A stretch of DNA of 64,000 nt from an uncultured Mediterranea sp. (lineage in GTDB: Bacteria > Bacteroidota > Bacteroidia > Bacteroidales > Bacteroidaceae). The stretch spans positions 1 through 64,000 of the forward strand of contig NZ_CABUOL010000005.1 of the NCBI RefSeq assembly GCF_902493215.1, in the 5' to 3' direction. The notes beneath the pieces were generated by a model. It was given only the letters and a program-made list of their open reading frames with translations. It was not told the DNA's origin and did no database searches. The translations under genes were made by a program, and so were the position numbers. Shown piece by piece: positions 1-8,500 of this stretch. Numbering within the stretch: the first letter of the stretch is position 1; every line of letters starts with the position of its first letter.

Positions 1-47
1 AATTTTCGCTAATCACCAAATTTACAAATAGTTATAATTCATCGAAC

Positions 48-842
48 TCACGTTATATTATCACTTTCTTCTCTATCTCCTCTTTTTTTCAACGAAACTC
101 CGAAATCCTCTATTGAATAATTATCATTACCAAAATCCCACCGATAGGCCACCTGCATGCCATTCAAATCCATCCGATAGACCTCGCGCTGGAAGGGACG
201 GAAAAAGTACAAACCGTCCCCAAACTGATAAAATGCACGCGGAAATAAAAACATTGTACTGGGATTCCCATGCCAATATTCCCGCACACACTGTAGCGAA
301 TCCTTCGAAATCACACTAATCCCGCATTCCTCATCGGTTATCGGAAGCGTCCACGTCACAAAATAATCACCATAGTCCATCAAGGCCTGATAGTTTGACT
401 TTCCCGGCAATTGCAGGCGTTCAAGAAAGCGGCCTTCGGCATCGTAAACAAACATCTCCCAGAAAGGTGACAACAGGCAGATGTTGCCGTTCCGCGAATC
501 GTGTGCGACATCGTATACTTCCCGATATTCACCCACTCCTTCTCCCCGTCTGCCCACTTGTCTGACAAAACGCCCCTCCTCGTCGAAAAGGAACAAGGCA
601 TAGCGCTTGTGGTCGAACACTTCATAACGTCCGTTGACACATAACACCTTATCCGGAAAAACAAGCAGGCAGGAATCATTGGTTTCCAAAGGAATCACTT
701 CCAAACGACCGAACAAATCCTTCATGGAAACCTCCTGCTGCTCCAATGAAACACGCAAAACGGGACAATCGTCATACGTTTTTTTGTCCAAACATGAACA
801 AAAAAGCAACAGACAAAAACCTATACTTATTATATTTTTCAT
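48..842 (-). CDS. Six-bladed beta-propeller lipoprotein, probably truncated
   Basis: A 264-residue protein from the ATG at 842; the longer reading from 914 adds 24 residues ahead of a clear lipoprotein signal (MKNIISIGFCLLLFCSC). The body shows propeller strands such as ALFLFDEEGRFVRQVGRRGEG, typical of the Bacteroides six-bladed beta-propeller family (DUF5128-like). It is about 115 residues shorter than its positional counterpart at 20193-21338. It ends just after a run of seven A on the coding strand (T at 83-89); in the -1 frame the reading becomes EEIEKKVII before another stop, so a frameshift or decay is possible. It is the last gene of cassette I, 134 bp after a class A peptide. Function unknown; such propellers commonly sit beside NVEALA peptides. 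Confidence 0.7.
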   Translation of the reverse strand: MKNIISIGFCLLLFCSCLDKKTYDDCPVLRVSLEQQEVSMKDLFGRLEVIPLETNDSCLLVFPDKVLCVNGRYEVFDHKRYALFLFDEEGRFVRQVGRRGEGVGEYREVYDVAHDSRNGNICLLSPFWEMFVYDAEGRFLERLQLPGKSNYQALMDYGDYFVTWTLPITDEECGISVISKDSLQCVREYWHGNPSTMFLFPRAFYQFGDGLYFFRPFQREVYRMDLNGMQVAYRWDFGNDNYSIEDFGVSLKKRGDREESDNIT

Positions 843-976
843 GTCATACAATTTTAATACATTTTTAGCAAGTTGATTCACAATCCGTTTGTTACCAATC
901 CTCCCGTGAACCAACCTGCCTCATTTTACCGGTTTGTACTATGTCGTTACACTCCCTGATACTTTAACGCCAAGGT

Positions 977-1246
977 TCAGCAAGTGCAATAACAATTCTG
1001 ATCGCCATTAAAATGACAATTACCCCAATTATCAAATTTATAATAGCATCTGCCTACTCCATCGCTGCACGTGCGCGAACAAGTAATGGTCACCTCCGGC
1101 AATTCATAACGCGCCAGTGCCTCCACATTCTCCAGCATCACGTCCGACATCATTTCCTTTGTCTGATTGGCATAAACACCATAACCTGCCATTGCGGCAA
1201 CGGCTGCTACAAGGGCAACCTTCATCATATTCTTACGCATATTCAT
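977..1246 (-). CDS. NVEALA-family secreted peptide precursor A1 (Cys-rich core)
   Basis: An 89-residue precursor. Residues 1-26 form a signal peptide (AAMAGYGVYA, possible cut after VYA), residues 27-39 a pro-segment (MSDVMLE) and residues 40-45 the NVEALA motif. The 44-residue core has seven Cys, ending CYCTC. The motif ends in Ala-Leu-Ala, which itself satisfies the AxA rule of type I signal peptidase, so the core could be released there (inference). The first 45 codons and the upstream 130 bp are almost identical to peptide A2 at 3504, but the cores are unrelated. It lies between the thioredoxin-DUF1573 gene and a propeller gene. Activity of the mature peptide is unknown. Confidence 0.85.
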   Translation of the reverse strand: MNMRKNMMKVALVAAVAAMAGYGVYANQTKEMMSDVMLENVEALARYELPEVTITCSRTCSDGVGRCYYKFDNWGNCHFNGDQNCYCTC

Positions 1247-1273
1247 TACGTTTTAGATGGTTTACATTGATGG

Positions 1274-1365
1274 GATTTGTCTCACAAGCGCACCCCAGCG
1301 GGTGCCGGAAAGATACAAATCTCCTGAAAATCTTTCCGGGACAGCAGCAAACGTATTGCCACAAA
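1274..1365 (-). promoter_or_regulatory. Conserved promoter and structured 5' leader of peptide A1
   Basis: Read on the minus strand: a TTTG box at 1365-1362, six bases, then TACGTTTG at 1355-1348, a perfect Bacteroidetes -7 box. Next are hairpin P1 (CGGAAAGAT at 1338-1330 with ATCTTTCCG at 1314-1306) and hairpin P2 (GCACCC at 1305-1300 with GGGTGC at 1295-1290). GATTTGT in the P1 loop (1321-1315) is complementary to ACAAATC at 1280-1274, giving a possible pseudoknot that ends 27 bp before the start codon. The same layout occurs before peptides A2, A3 and A4. The usual TTTG at -33 is absent at normal spacing. Confidence 0.7.
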
Positions 1366-1419
1366 CATTTTTTATTCAGACCTTTGTTGTACAATCCTTA
1401 TTCCTTCTCTTTTCTATCA

Positions 1420-2295
1420 TCATTTCCTCTCTTCCGCCTCGCCCGTCACCGTCAGCTTCAGCTGTTCATCCTCCGCATTGCAGCGCACCGTCACCTCCTT
1501 GCGGAAATATCCCGGATTGTCCGCCTTGTAGGTCACACGCAATACCAGGTTCTCGCCCGGACGGGCCGGTTTCGCGTCGTACTCCACCTGCGTGCAGCCG
1601 CATGAGGCATAGGTGTCGAAAATCACCAGCGGATGCCGCCCCGTATTCCTCAGGACAAACTCCGCCGTCTGCTCCTCCTGCCAGTCAAAACGGCCCATGT
1701 CCGCTTCCGTACGGTCGGCCTCCACCGTAGTCTGTGCGCGAGGCGTTTCCTCCTCCCGGCTGGTTGTTTCTCCACGGATGATTTTCAGGTAGAGTTCCCT
1801 GATCTTCGGGTTGCGGACGGGATTGCCGACGGCCAGCACGCGATTGTCCTTGTCGAGTAGAAACGTCTGGAAAGTGGGGTCGGCAGGGAAATGATTCAAT
1901 CGGTTCAGGCGCTTATCCCTGTCGATGCATACCGGATGCGTAAATCCCTCCATCCGAAGCGTACCCACAATATCCCGCATCTTTTCGGGAGAAAAGAAGA
2001 ACAGAAAATCCACACCGGAGAATCCGCCATCTTCCATCAGCTCCTTCCAGCGGTCCAATTGCAACTTACAACTGAGGCAACCCACGGAATCCACGTAAGT
2101 CAATATCTTGTAATCCGCTTGCATCGGAAAATCAACCGTATCACGGGCCAACACCGTGAAAACCGGATTATCCGGAATTTGTATTTCCCGGTTCATCCAG
2201 TCTTGTAACAAATCGGTGTATTGTTTCTTCTGAGGATTCACGCAGGAGGACAAATAAAAAAAGCACAACAATACGTTCCAATAAGTAATTCGCAT
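1420..2295 (-). CDS. Thioredoxin-like / DUF1573 lipoprotein (cassette I)
   Basis: A 291-residue protein with an SPII lipobox (YLSSC, Cys18). Residues about 45-175 resemble a thioredoxin/TlpA fold with a CxxC motif, CLSC at residues 73-76. Residues about 195-288 are a DUF1573 immunoglobulin-like domain with the signature SCGCT (Cys232, Cys234). The likely site is the periplasmic face of a membrane; a thiol-disulfide role on the neighbouring Cys-containing peptides is inferred from context only. The start lies 15 bp after the BF3164-like propeller gene, so the two are probably cotranscribed. A paralogue sits at the same cassette position at 21571; 140 nt (1977-2116) are identical between them while the 3' half has diverged. 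Confidence 0.85.
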   Translation of the reverse strand: MRITYWNVLLCFFYLSSCVNPQKKQYTDLLQDWMNREIQIPDNPVFTVLARDTVDFPMQADYKILTYVDSVGCLSCKLQLDRWKELMEDGGFSGVDFLFFFSPEKMRDIVGTLRMEGFTHPVCIDRDKRLNRLNHFPADPTFQTFLLDKDNRVLAVGNPVRNPKIRELYLKIIRGETTSREEETPRAQTTVEADRTEADMGRFDWQEEQTAEFVLRNTGRHPLVIFDTYASCGCTQVEYDAKPARPGENLVLRVTYKADNPGYFRKEVTVRCNAEDEQLKLTVTGEAEERK

Positions 2296-2310
2296 AGAAA
2301 GTTTCTTTCA

Positions 2311-3348
2311 TCAAATATTTAAATTAAAAGATACTAATGTATCTTCGGGATCTCGAACAATACAATACCCGACTCCTTCTTTTTCATCAACAGCCAAACA
2401 AGTAATACGTTTACCTGACTTTAATAATTTCACTGGATTCCCTTCCCAATCCAAAACCATGACATTCCGATGTTTCCGATTTTCCTCATCCTGTACCAAT
2501 ATATATAGATATTTCTTACCTGCTACAATATCAACTGCCGCCAAATCCGAGCCTTCTCGCAAAGAGGCTGTAACACGCTTACCTTTCTGATAATCATATT
2601 CATATCGTCCCAATTGTTTCCGAAATTTCAATTCAGGCAAATTTGTTCCTATCCGCCCATAATCATAAATCTCCAATACAAAATAAGAGCATGAAGCAAA
2701 TAGATGTCTTTCAGGATTAACTACAAAACGACTTTGGTGGAACATGGCTTTTGCTTCTACTGGAAAAGATTTCTCTTCCTCCCAAAAATCAGGATAATCC
2801 CCAAACTCCGTCACACTATCCAAGTGATTCGTATTTGCCAAAGCATATCTTTTTGCAAAAAAACCCGAAAAAGCCATATGATTCGGAGATAAAGGAACAA
2901 AACAATCCGCCTCCCCTTTCACACGACCATCTTGAACAAGTGGTACTACTCCATTTTCACCAATCGCAGAAAGCGGCGTATGGCTTAATATATGAAGAGG
3001 GCGACTCAGTACCCACAAATTATCGCCATCCGTTTGAAGTTCCAAAGGAGAAATCAAGTCATTAGGACCATCTCCTACTGAAACCAAATATCCCATCTTT
3101 TGATTTGTTTTCAAATTGTAAACATACACCAAAGAATCACCATGAAAATCATTAATCAATAACAGACTGTCCACTTTCAGCAATTGCATGGTTGAACCCA
3201 ACAAATCTGGAAAAGCTATTTGTTCAAATGAGATTTTTTCCTCTATATCAATATCATATCCTATTGTATCTTCAACGGTACCAGATTTTCTATTGGTACA
3301 CTGCACAAAAAACAAAATACATAGGAAAAAGAATGTCACATTTTTCAT
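2311..3348 (-). CDS. BF3164/TolB-like six-bladed beta-propeller lipoprotein
   Basis: A 345-residue protein with a lipoprotein signal (ILFFVQC, Cys17) and repeated propeller strands (SLVYVYNLKTNQKMGYLVS, LEIYDYGRIG, NVMVLDWEGNPVKLL). It resembles the Bacteroides BF3164 / TolB-like propeller lipoproteins. It occupies the same slot, directly before thioredoxin-DUF1573, as the gene at 22451. The gene is AT-richer than the RND genes nearby. A hairpin at 3443-3486 separates it from peptide A2, so its expression may be lower than that of the peptide. No enzymatic motif is visible; a binding role for a peptide or glycan is possible but unproven. Confidence 0.8.
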   Translation of the reverse strand: MKNVTFFFLCILFFVQCTNRKSGTVEDTIGYDIDIEEKISFEQIAFPDLLGSTMQLLKVDSLLLINDFHGDSLVYVYNLKTNQKMGYLVSVGDGPNDLISPLELQTDGDNLWVLSRPLHILSHTPLSAIGENGVVPLVQDGRVKGEADCFVPLSPNHMAFSGFFAKRYALANTNHLDSVTEFGDYPDFWEEEKSFPVEAKAMFHQSRFVVNPERHLFASCSYFVLEIYDYGRIGTNLPELKFRKQLGRYEYDYQKGKRVTASLREGSDLAAVDIVAGKKYLYILVQDEENRKHRNVMVLDWEGNPVKLLKSGKRITCLAVDEKEGVGYCIVRDPEDTLVSFNLNI

Positions 3349-3442
3349 ACATACAAATTTTTATACGTGATAAACAAAAGCGGGAAGCAATATCACAAAT
3401 TTTATTTAACATTTAAAACAACACCTATCATTTTCCAAAGAA

Positions 3443-3486
3443 GGGAAAGAACTGAAATTTACCATCAGGAACTCAGTATCTTTCCC
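3443..3486 (-). terminator. Hairpin between peptide A2 and its propeller gene
   Basis: The arms GGGAAAGAaCTGA (3443-3455) and TCAGTaTCTTTCCC (3473-3486) are complementary apart from one bulged base. The hairpin starts 18 bp after the A2 stop codon. There is no long U tract after it, so it may be an attenuator or a 3' stabilising stem rather than a strong terminator. Confidence 0.5.
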
Positions 3487-3503
3487 TCTTTTTCTATAAC
3501 ATG

Positions 3504-3752
3504 CTAAATGTCATCAGGTCCATTCTCGTCATAGTATGTAGTAGAACCTAGTGGATCATGTATCCATGCACAAAGATGTCTACCTCCAGGGCATTCTGTA
3601 GGACTAACTTCCCCTGTCGCCAGTGCCTCCACATTCTCCAACATCACGTCCGACATCATTTCCTTTGTCTGATGGGCATAAACACCATAACCTGCCATTG
3701 CGGCAACGGCTGCTACAAGGGCAACCTTCATCATATTCTTACGCATATTCAT
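3504..3752 (-). CDS. NVEALA-family secreted peptide precursor A2
   Basis: An 82-residue precursor whose residues 1-45 differ from A1 at one residue (VYAH instead of VYAN). NVEALA is at residues 40-45 and the 37-residue core starts TGEVSPTECPGG. The core has only two Cys (ECPGG and HLCAW) and an acidic tail, and shows no similarity to the A1 core. The alternative ATG at 3746 would remove two residues. It has its own structured leader and stands between class B peptide B1 and a propeller gene in cassette I. Confidence 0.85.
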   Translation of the reverse strand: MNMRKNMMKVALVAAVAAMAGYGVYAHQTKEMMSDVMLENVEALATGEVSPTECPGGRHLCAWIHDPLGSTTYYDENGPDDI

Positions 3753-3779
3753 TACGTTTTAGATGGTTTACATTGATGG

Positions 3780-3871
3780 GATTTGTCTCACAAGCGCACC
3801 CCAGCGGGTGCCGGAAAGATACAAATCTCCTGAAAATCTTTCCGGGACAGCAGCAAACGTATTGCCGCAAA
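3780..3871 (-). promoter_or_regulatory. Conserved promoter and structured 5' leader of peptide A2
   Basis: The boxes are TTTG (3871-3868) and TACGTTTG (3861-3854), six bases apart. P1 pairs 3844-3836 with 3820-3812, P2 pairs 3811-3806 with 3801-3796, and the pseudoknot strands are 3827-3821 (GATTTGT) and 3786-3780 (ACAAATC). The block 3618-3883 matches 1112-1377 with three mismatches in 266 bases, covering promoter, leader and pre-peptide. Confidence 0.7.
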
Positions 3872-3995
3872 CATTTTTTATTCGTATCTTTGAATAAGAT
3901 AGGATGCGGCTCGGCATAGCCAAACTGTAAAAACTTTGCTTTTCGTTTGTCTCAGCTCTCGCCTTTCACTATCTTTGTCTTCAGACCTCCTTTCC

Positions 3996-4063
3996 GGGAT
4001 GAGTTACGGAGCGGACGGCTTACAACATGCAACTATAAGATTGCCGCCCGCTCCTCTTCATTC
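3996..4063 (-). terminator. Long hairpin after class B peptide B1
   Basis: A 12-bp stem forms between 4054-4043 (GGAGCGGGCGGC on the coding strand) and 4019-4008 (GCCGTCCGCTCC), with one G-U pair. Weaker outer pairing joins GGAATGA and CTCATCC. It begins about 60 bp after the B1 stop and ends about 125 bp before the A2 promoter, so it separates the two transcription units. Similar GGAATGAG/CTCATTCC hairpins occur at 21498-21574 and 24152-24202. The rest of 3872-4119 shows no gene. Confidence 0.5.
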
Positions 4064-4119
4064 CTTTATTTATATTACCTCTATATTCGTCTCTCCTTGC
4101 ATACGACCAAGATACTATG

Positions 4120-4344
4120 CTAATAATCATTAAGTGTCGCTACTATATATACTTTCACAGGACTACTGGGGCAATCTACAGAACCATATCCAAAACAAGC
4201 AGGGGTTCCATCCCATTCATCAAATGACAAAGCTTCCAAATTCTCCAGCATCAGGCTGTCCAAACGTTCACGTTTTAAATTCATTCGAATGGAAACGGCT
4301 GCCGCTGCCAACATCAGAACCACAAATAAGATTTTCGTTTTCAT
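4120..4344 (-). CDS. NVEALA-like secreted peptide precursor B1 (CxGxGxxxC class)
   Basis: A 74-residue precursor with a signal segment (FVVLMLAAAAVS), a pro-segment (SLMLE) and NLEALS at residues 35-40, a variant of NVEALA that still ends in a signal-peptidase-compatible A-x-S. The core carries CFGYGSVDCP (Cys50, Cys58), matching CIGYGSLDCP in peptide B2 at 24220. It lies directly downstream of the membrane-anchored regulator gene in cassette I. The promoter at 4369-4400 and the repeats at 4409-4458 suggest control by that regulator. Activity unknown. Confidence 0.75.
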   Translation of the reverse strand: MKTKILFVVLMLAAAAVSIRMNLKRERLDSLMLENLEALSFDEWDGTPACFGYGSVDCPSSPVKVYIVATLNDY

Positions 4345-4368
4345 ATTTTCATTTTTTAATTAGCTCTG

Positions 4369-4400
4369 TAAAGATAGCAGAAAACGAAGATGCATTCAAA
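4369..4400 (-). promoter_or_regulatory. Promoter of peptide B1
   Basis: Minus-strand TTTG at 4400-4397, a 20-bp spacer, then TATCTTTA at 4376-4369, close to the Bacteroidetes TTTG-N19-21-TAnnTTTG rule. The start codon is 25 bp downstream of the -7 box. Confidence 0.6.
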
Positions 4401-4408
4401 TTTCAAGG

Positions 4409-4458
4409 CTGACAAAAACTGACAATCCAGAAAAACAGGTAAAGTCAGTTTTCGTCAG
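4409..4458. promoter_or_regulatory. Candidate OmpR-type operator upstream of B1
   Basis: CTGAC occurs at 4409 and 4419, exactly 10 bp apart, and its complement GTCAG at 4444 and 4454, again 10 bp apart. The two pairs face each other as an 18-bp inverted repeat with one mismatch. They end just upstream of the -33 box of B1. OmpR/PhoB-type winged helices bind tandem half-sites at 10-11 bp spacing, and the adjacent gene encodes such a protein. A terminator for the regulator gene is the alternative, but there is no U tract. Confidence 0.55.
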
Positions 4459-4473
4459 CCTGCGGACAGCACA

Positions 4474-5562
4474 TCATTCAACCGGATTTTCTTCGATGGA
4501 ATGGGGAATTATGAACCGATAGGCAAAATTTTCGTGTTCGATGGTACAGATTGAAATTTGGGACAAACAATGACGCAGCCTTTTAATGTTCTGATGCAAT
4601 TTGTCCAAGGTGCCGGTTCCATCCGGCCACAACAAACGCAGGATCTCATCGTTGGGCAACCTGTGCTCCTTCGCATCCAGGAATCCTTGCAGCAATTTGG
4701 CAGACAAAGGCATCAGTTTTACAACGCTATCACCCTTTTTCAGCAGTCGAGAACCAGCCTCGAAATACACTCCTTCTTCCAGCTGACAGACAGGCGGACG
4801 GCTCTCGCAAACGACAGTCACAGAAATGGCTTTCTCTACGACCACAATCTTTTCTCTGACAAAAAGACGACGGCAAAGCCGATATATACAACCATGCACT
4901 AAAAACAGCAGAATGCACAAAGCGACCACGGCACCCAATGCAACTCTATCTCGCCAGGAAAGCATCATCCGCCAAGGGGTATGAAGATAGCCGGTAGCCC
5001 CCACCTCGCACCTGAGCCCCAAATAGAACGTGGTCAGGCTGTCCAGTCCTGAAACAGAAAGCGAATCGGCGGAATAGGCATACGAATCACGCTCCCACCA
5101 GTCGGTCACGGAGATACGGGTTTCTGCCGTTCCGGGGAATCCCATGGCTTCCAGCCGGCGGTTCCAGGAACGGTTCAACGAATCGGCATCCAGCGGAGAT
5201 ACGTGCAGCAGGTACGAACAAATTCCCTGCATCACAGACGAAGGTTCCACACGATTGGCATGCTTCGCATAGGGAATCCAAAAATCTTTTCGGCCATATT
5301 CACTTTCCAACTGCACCCGCACCGGTTCCTCATTGTGACCGGCAGAGTCGGCCGGCAGATTGTAGTTTCCAGAAAAATTCATATACACTCCCCCCGTATC
5401 CCTTTTCTGTATTTCCTCCATCAAAGCCGTACGAAAAGCCTCGCGTGCCAGCGGCCGCCACACTGACAGCCGCTTCTGACACAGCTGCCGGCCGGTAATC
5501 CCAGCCGCCAGCAAACCTATCAGCACACAGACTCCCAACCCTATCCAGTCGTCCTTCTCCAT
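4474..5562 (-). CDS. Membrane-anchored OmpR-type winged-helix regulator (ToxR-like), cassette I
   Basis: A 362-residue protein. TM1 spans about residues 6-24, a periplasmic domain 25-206, TM2 207-226 and a C-terminal Trans_reg_C-like winged helix 262-352 (EILRLLWPDG, then QNIKRLRHCLS, then FAYRFI). This layout places the sensor domain in the periplasm and the DNA-binding domain in the cytoplasm. Its periplasmic domain shares spaced residues (SPL-AD-L, VTD, YLG-R-EV--TG) with the regulator at 24730. The gene starts 24 bp after the second RND gene and is followed by peptide B1. Regulation of B1, and sensing of a secreted peptide or of the propellers, are inferences from context. Confidence 0.8.
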   Translation of the reverse strand: MEKDDWIGLGVCVLIGLLAAGITGRQLCQKRLSVWRPLAREAFRTALMEEIQKRDTGGVYMNFSGNYNLPADSAGHNEEPVRVQLESEYGRKDFWIPYAKHANRVEPSSVMQGICSYLLHVSPLDADSLNRSWNRRLEAMGFPGTAETRISVTDWWERDSYAYSADSLSVSGLDSLTTFYLGLRCEVGATGYLHTPWRMMLSWRDRVALGAVVALCILLFLVHGCIYRLCRRLFVREKIVVVEKAISVTVVCESRPPVCQLEEGVYFEAGSRLLKKGDSVVKLMPLSAKLLQGFLDAKEHRLPNDEILRLLWPDGTGTLDKLHQNIKRLRHCLSQISICTIEHENFAYRFIIPHSIEENPVE

Positions 5563-5586
5563 ACACAGTTCTGTAAAGTGGCGTGT

Positions 5587-8500
5587 TTACGCCGCCTCTC
5601 CTTTCTTCTTCCGCCTTCCCGATCTCTTCTTCCGCGCCGGCAGCCACTTCCGCTTCAGGCTGAACACGGGCAAGTAGAAGAAGATACCAATCACGGACAT
5701 CACCAGTCCGCCGATGGTGCCGGCCGCCAGCGGATACCAGAACGGGGCCTTCTCACCCACCATGAACGGCACGAAACCGAGGATAGTGGACACTACGGTC
5801 AGGAAGATGGGAATGATCTTCACGTTCCAGGCCTTGGTATAGGCACGCAGGGGCGAAAGGCGGGGGAAGGCGCGCCGGATGGCATTGTACTCGTTCAGGA
5901 TGTAGATGCTGGCATTTACCGTGATGCCGCACAGCAGGACGAACGAGGCAAAACCGCCCTGGTCGAAGTTCAGCCCGAAGAGATAGAATGTGAGGAACAC
6001 GCCGATGTAGGAAATGGGAATCACGAAGATGATGGCCAACGGCTGCTTCAGCGAGTCGAACAGGATGGCGGAGATGAAGAAGATGATGGAGATGACGATG
6101 AGCAGCAACAGATACTGCTTGTAGTCCTTCTTGCCCCAGTTCCAATAGGCATTCTCGTCCTCTACGGTATAGCCCATGGGGAGGCGGCGGCTCATCTCCT
6201 CCACATCCTTTTCGAGCAGCTTGCGGCCCTGCTCGGACGAGCCGATGTACTCATACTGCAGGCAGAGGCGGTACTGCTGGTTCTCCTTGGCCACCTGCTT
6301 CGGTGTCTGCCCCTTGGCCAGCACAGCCAGGTCGGACAGCTTATACTCCTTTCCGTTGACGGTAAATGGTACCGCCATCAGGCTCCACACGTCGTAGTCG
6401 CCGCTCTGGGTGGAGTTGAGACGCAGGTATTCCAGGTTGTTCTCATAAACCACGCTGCCCGCCACCTGGTTCCGCATGAAGACGGGACGCAGCACGGCAA
6501 AGAGGTCGTAGGCCGTCAGGCCCTCTTCGGCCATGCGGCGCTTGTCGAACTCGAGGAAGAACTCCGTGTAGTCGTCCTTCCACCACGAGAATTCCGAGTT
6601 GACGGTCACCTCCTTGATGCGGCGGTGGGTCAGCAACAGTTTCTTCATCTCCTCCGCCCAGTGGCTCAGCTCGTCGTAGTTGTAGCCGTACATCTTCACA
6701 CGGAAGCTGCCGGCCGACTCGCGCACGTCGTTGCTGAATCCTTGGTCCTGAAGGCCGTAGACGCTCCAGCTGCCACCGCCCAGCGTGATGGACTTGCTGA
6801 TGACGTCGGCCTTCAGCGTATAAGGAAAGCCCGTGTGGGCATACTCCTTCTTGAAGTAGACCTGGATGGCCGCACGGCGGGCGTTGTAGATCGACGTATG
6901 GAACTGGCGTATCTCCTTGAACCCGCTGAGGAAAGTCTCCATCCGCTTGATGAGCACATTCATCTGCTCCAGCGTGCTGCCGTTGGGCAGGGTGGCGTTG
7001 ATGTAGAGCACCACCTCGCTCTCGTCGCGGTTGAAGTAACTGCCGTTGTATACCTTGTCCACAAACAGGCGCAAGGAACCGCCCAGCGCCTTGTCCACCA
7101 CCGGCTTCACCTTCTCCTTATAGGTGGAACTGCCAAAAATATCGTTGTACCACTCTGCCCAGCGGCCCTTCTCCTCCGCCTTCTCGATCCGCTCGGGCAA
7201 CATGAACACCGGCAGGCCGAAGCCGAGCAACAGCACTACGCACACAGCTACACGATGGCGGCACAGCCACACGATGAGCCAGCGGTAGAAACGGGTGAAG
7301 CGCACCGTCAGCCGCTTCATCCACAGCCGGGGATGGGCAGGCCTGCCGCGGCGGAGCCCTATCTTCTCGATCATAGGCGGCACGAAGAACAGGGCCACGA
7401 AGAGCGACACGCCCAGGTTGATGATGACCACGGCGGCAAAGTCCTGCAGGTTCAGGCGGATTTTCTCGTCGAGGAAGAAGATGATGACCAGTGCCCCCAT
7501 GGTGGTGAGCGTGGCCGCCAGTACAGACATGAAGGCCTTCAGGTTGCGGCGGCGCAGAATGTGGTCGGTCATGACGATGATGTTGTCGATGACCAGATTC
7601 AGCGAGATGGTGATGCCCGCCAGCGAATAGAGCTGTATCTCCAGCCCCAGCATGTAGTAGAGGATGAAGGCCACGGCAATGTTCACGGCCAGACCGGTGA
7701 CGATGAGGAAGAGGTAGCGCAGGTTGCGCGTGATGAGTGCCACGAACAACAGCAGGATGAGCACCGTCAGCCCCGTGCGGAAGTAGATGGTGTCCAGCTC
7801 CTTGCTGATATACTCGGTGGCATCGTAGCTGGTATGGATTTCAAAGCCTTCGGGCATGGCGGCACGCACCTCGTCCATCACCTTCCGGACGTCCTCGGCC
7901 AGCGTAAGCTGGTTGGCCGTCTCTACCGCGGTAACCGACAGATAGACGGAATTGAGTCCGTTGATGCGGTAGTACGACGTAGGCTCTTCCTCGACCCGCA
8001 CTACCTTGACCAGCTTGTCCAGCGGCACGGTTTCGCCGGCCTGCGTGCGGACAAAGATCTCGGAAGGCACAAACTCGTCCGCCTCCCCGTCCGTGGCCCT
8101 CACCACCCGTATCCACTCTTTCTGCCCGCCGGAGTCGAACTCGCAGATACCCAGAAACTCGCGGCTGTACTGCTCGCTGATGGCGGTCTGGATGTCCTGC
8201 ACGCCGATGCCCAGGGCCGTGAGGCGGTCGTTGTCATAGGTGATGCGCCACTCCATAGGGGTGGCACCGCTCAGTTCCACCTTGTAGACACCCTTCAGAG
8301 CCGCCAACAGCGGCTTGATTTTCTCCTCGCCATACTGCTGTATCACGATGGGCGTAGCGGGTGCGTTCAGGGTGAAGGTCATAAAGGGACGCGAGGCCTG
8401 CGCGTCCGACCGCTGGGCCGAGATGGTGGGATAGCTCACCCCGTCGGGCAGCTGCGACCACAACTGGCGGATCAGCGTGGACACCTCGAAGCGAGTGGCG

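Noticed and set aside
977..1246. Double-glycine bacteriocin precursor exported by a peptidase-containing ABC transporter
   Set aside because: The leader has a Sec-type signal segment and NVEALA rather than GG, and no peptidase-ABC transporter is in the window.
1290..1305. P2 hairpin of the leader as an intrinsic terminator
   Set aside because: No U tract follows and the structure is joined to the P1 loop by conserved pairing; a leader regulator fits better.
3883..3890. Plus-strand -7 box TATCTTTG as a promoter
   Set aside because: No plus-strand gene follows; it lies in the region upstream of the A2 promoter by chance or as part of the conserved flank.
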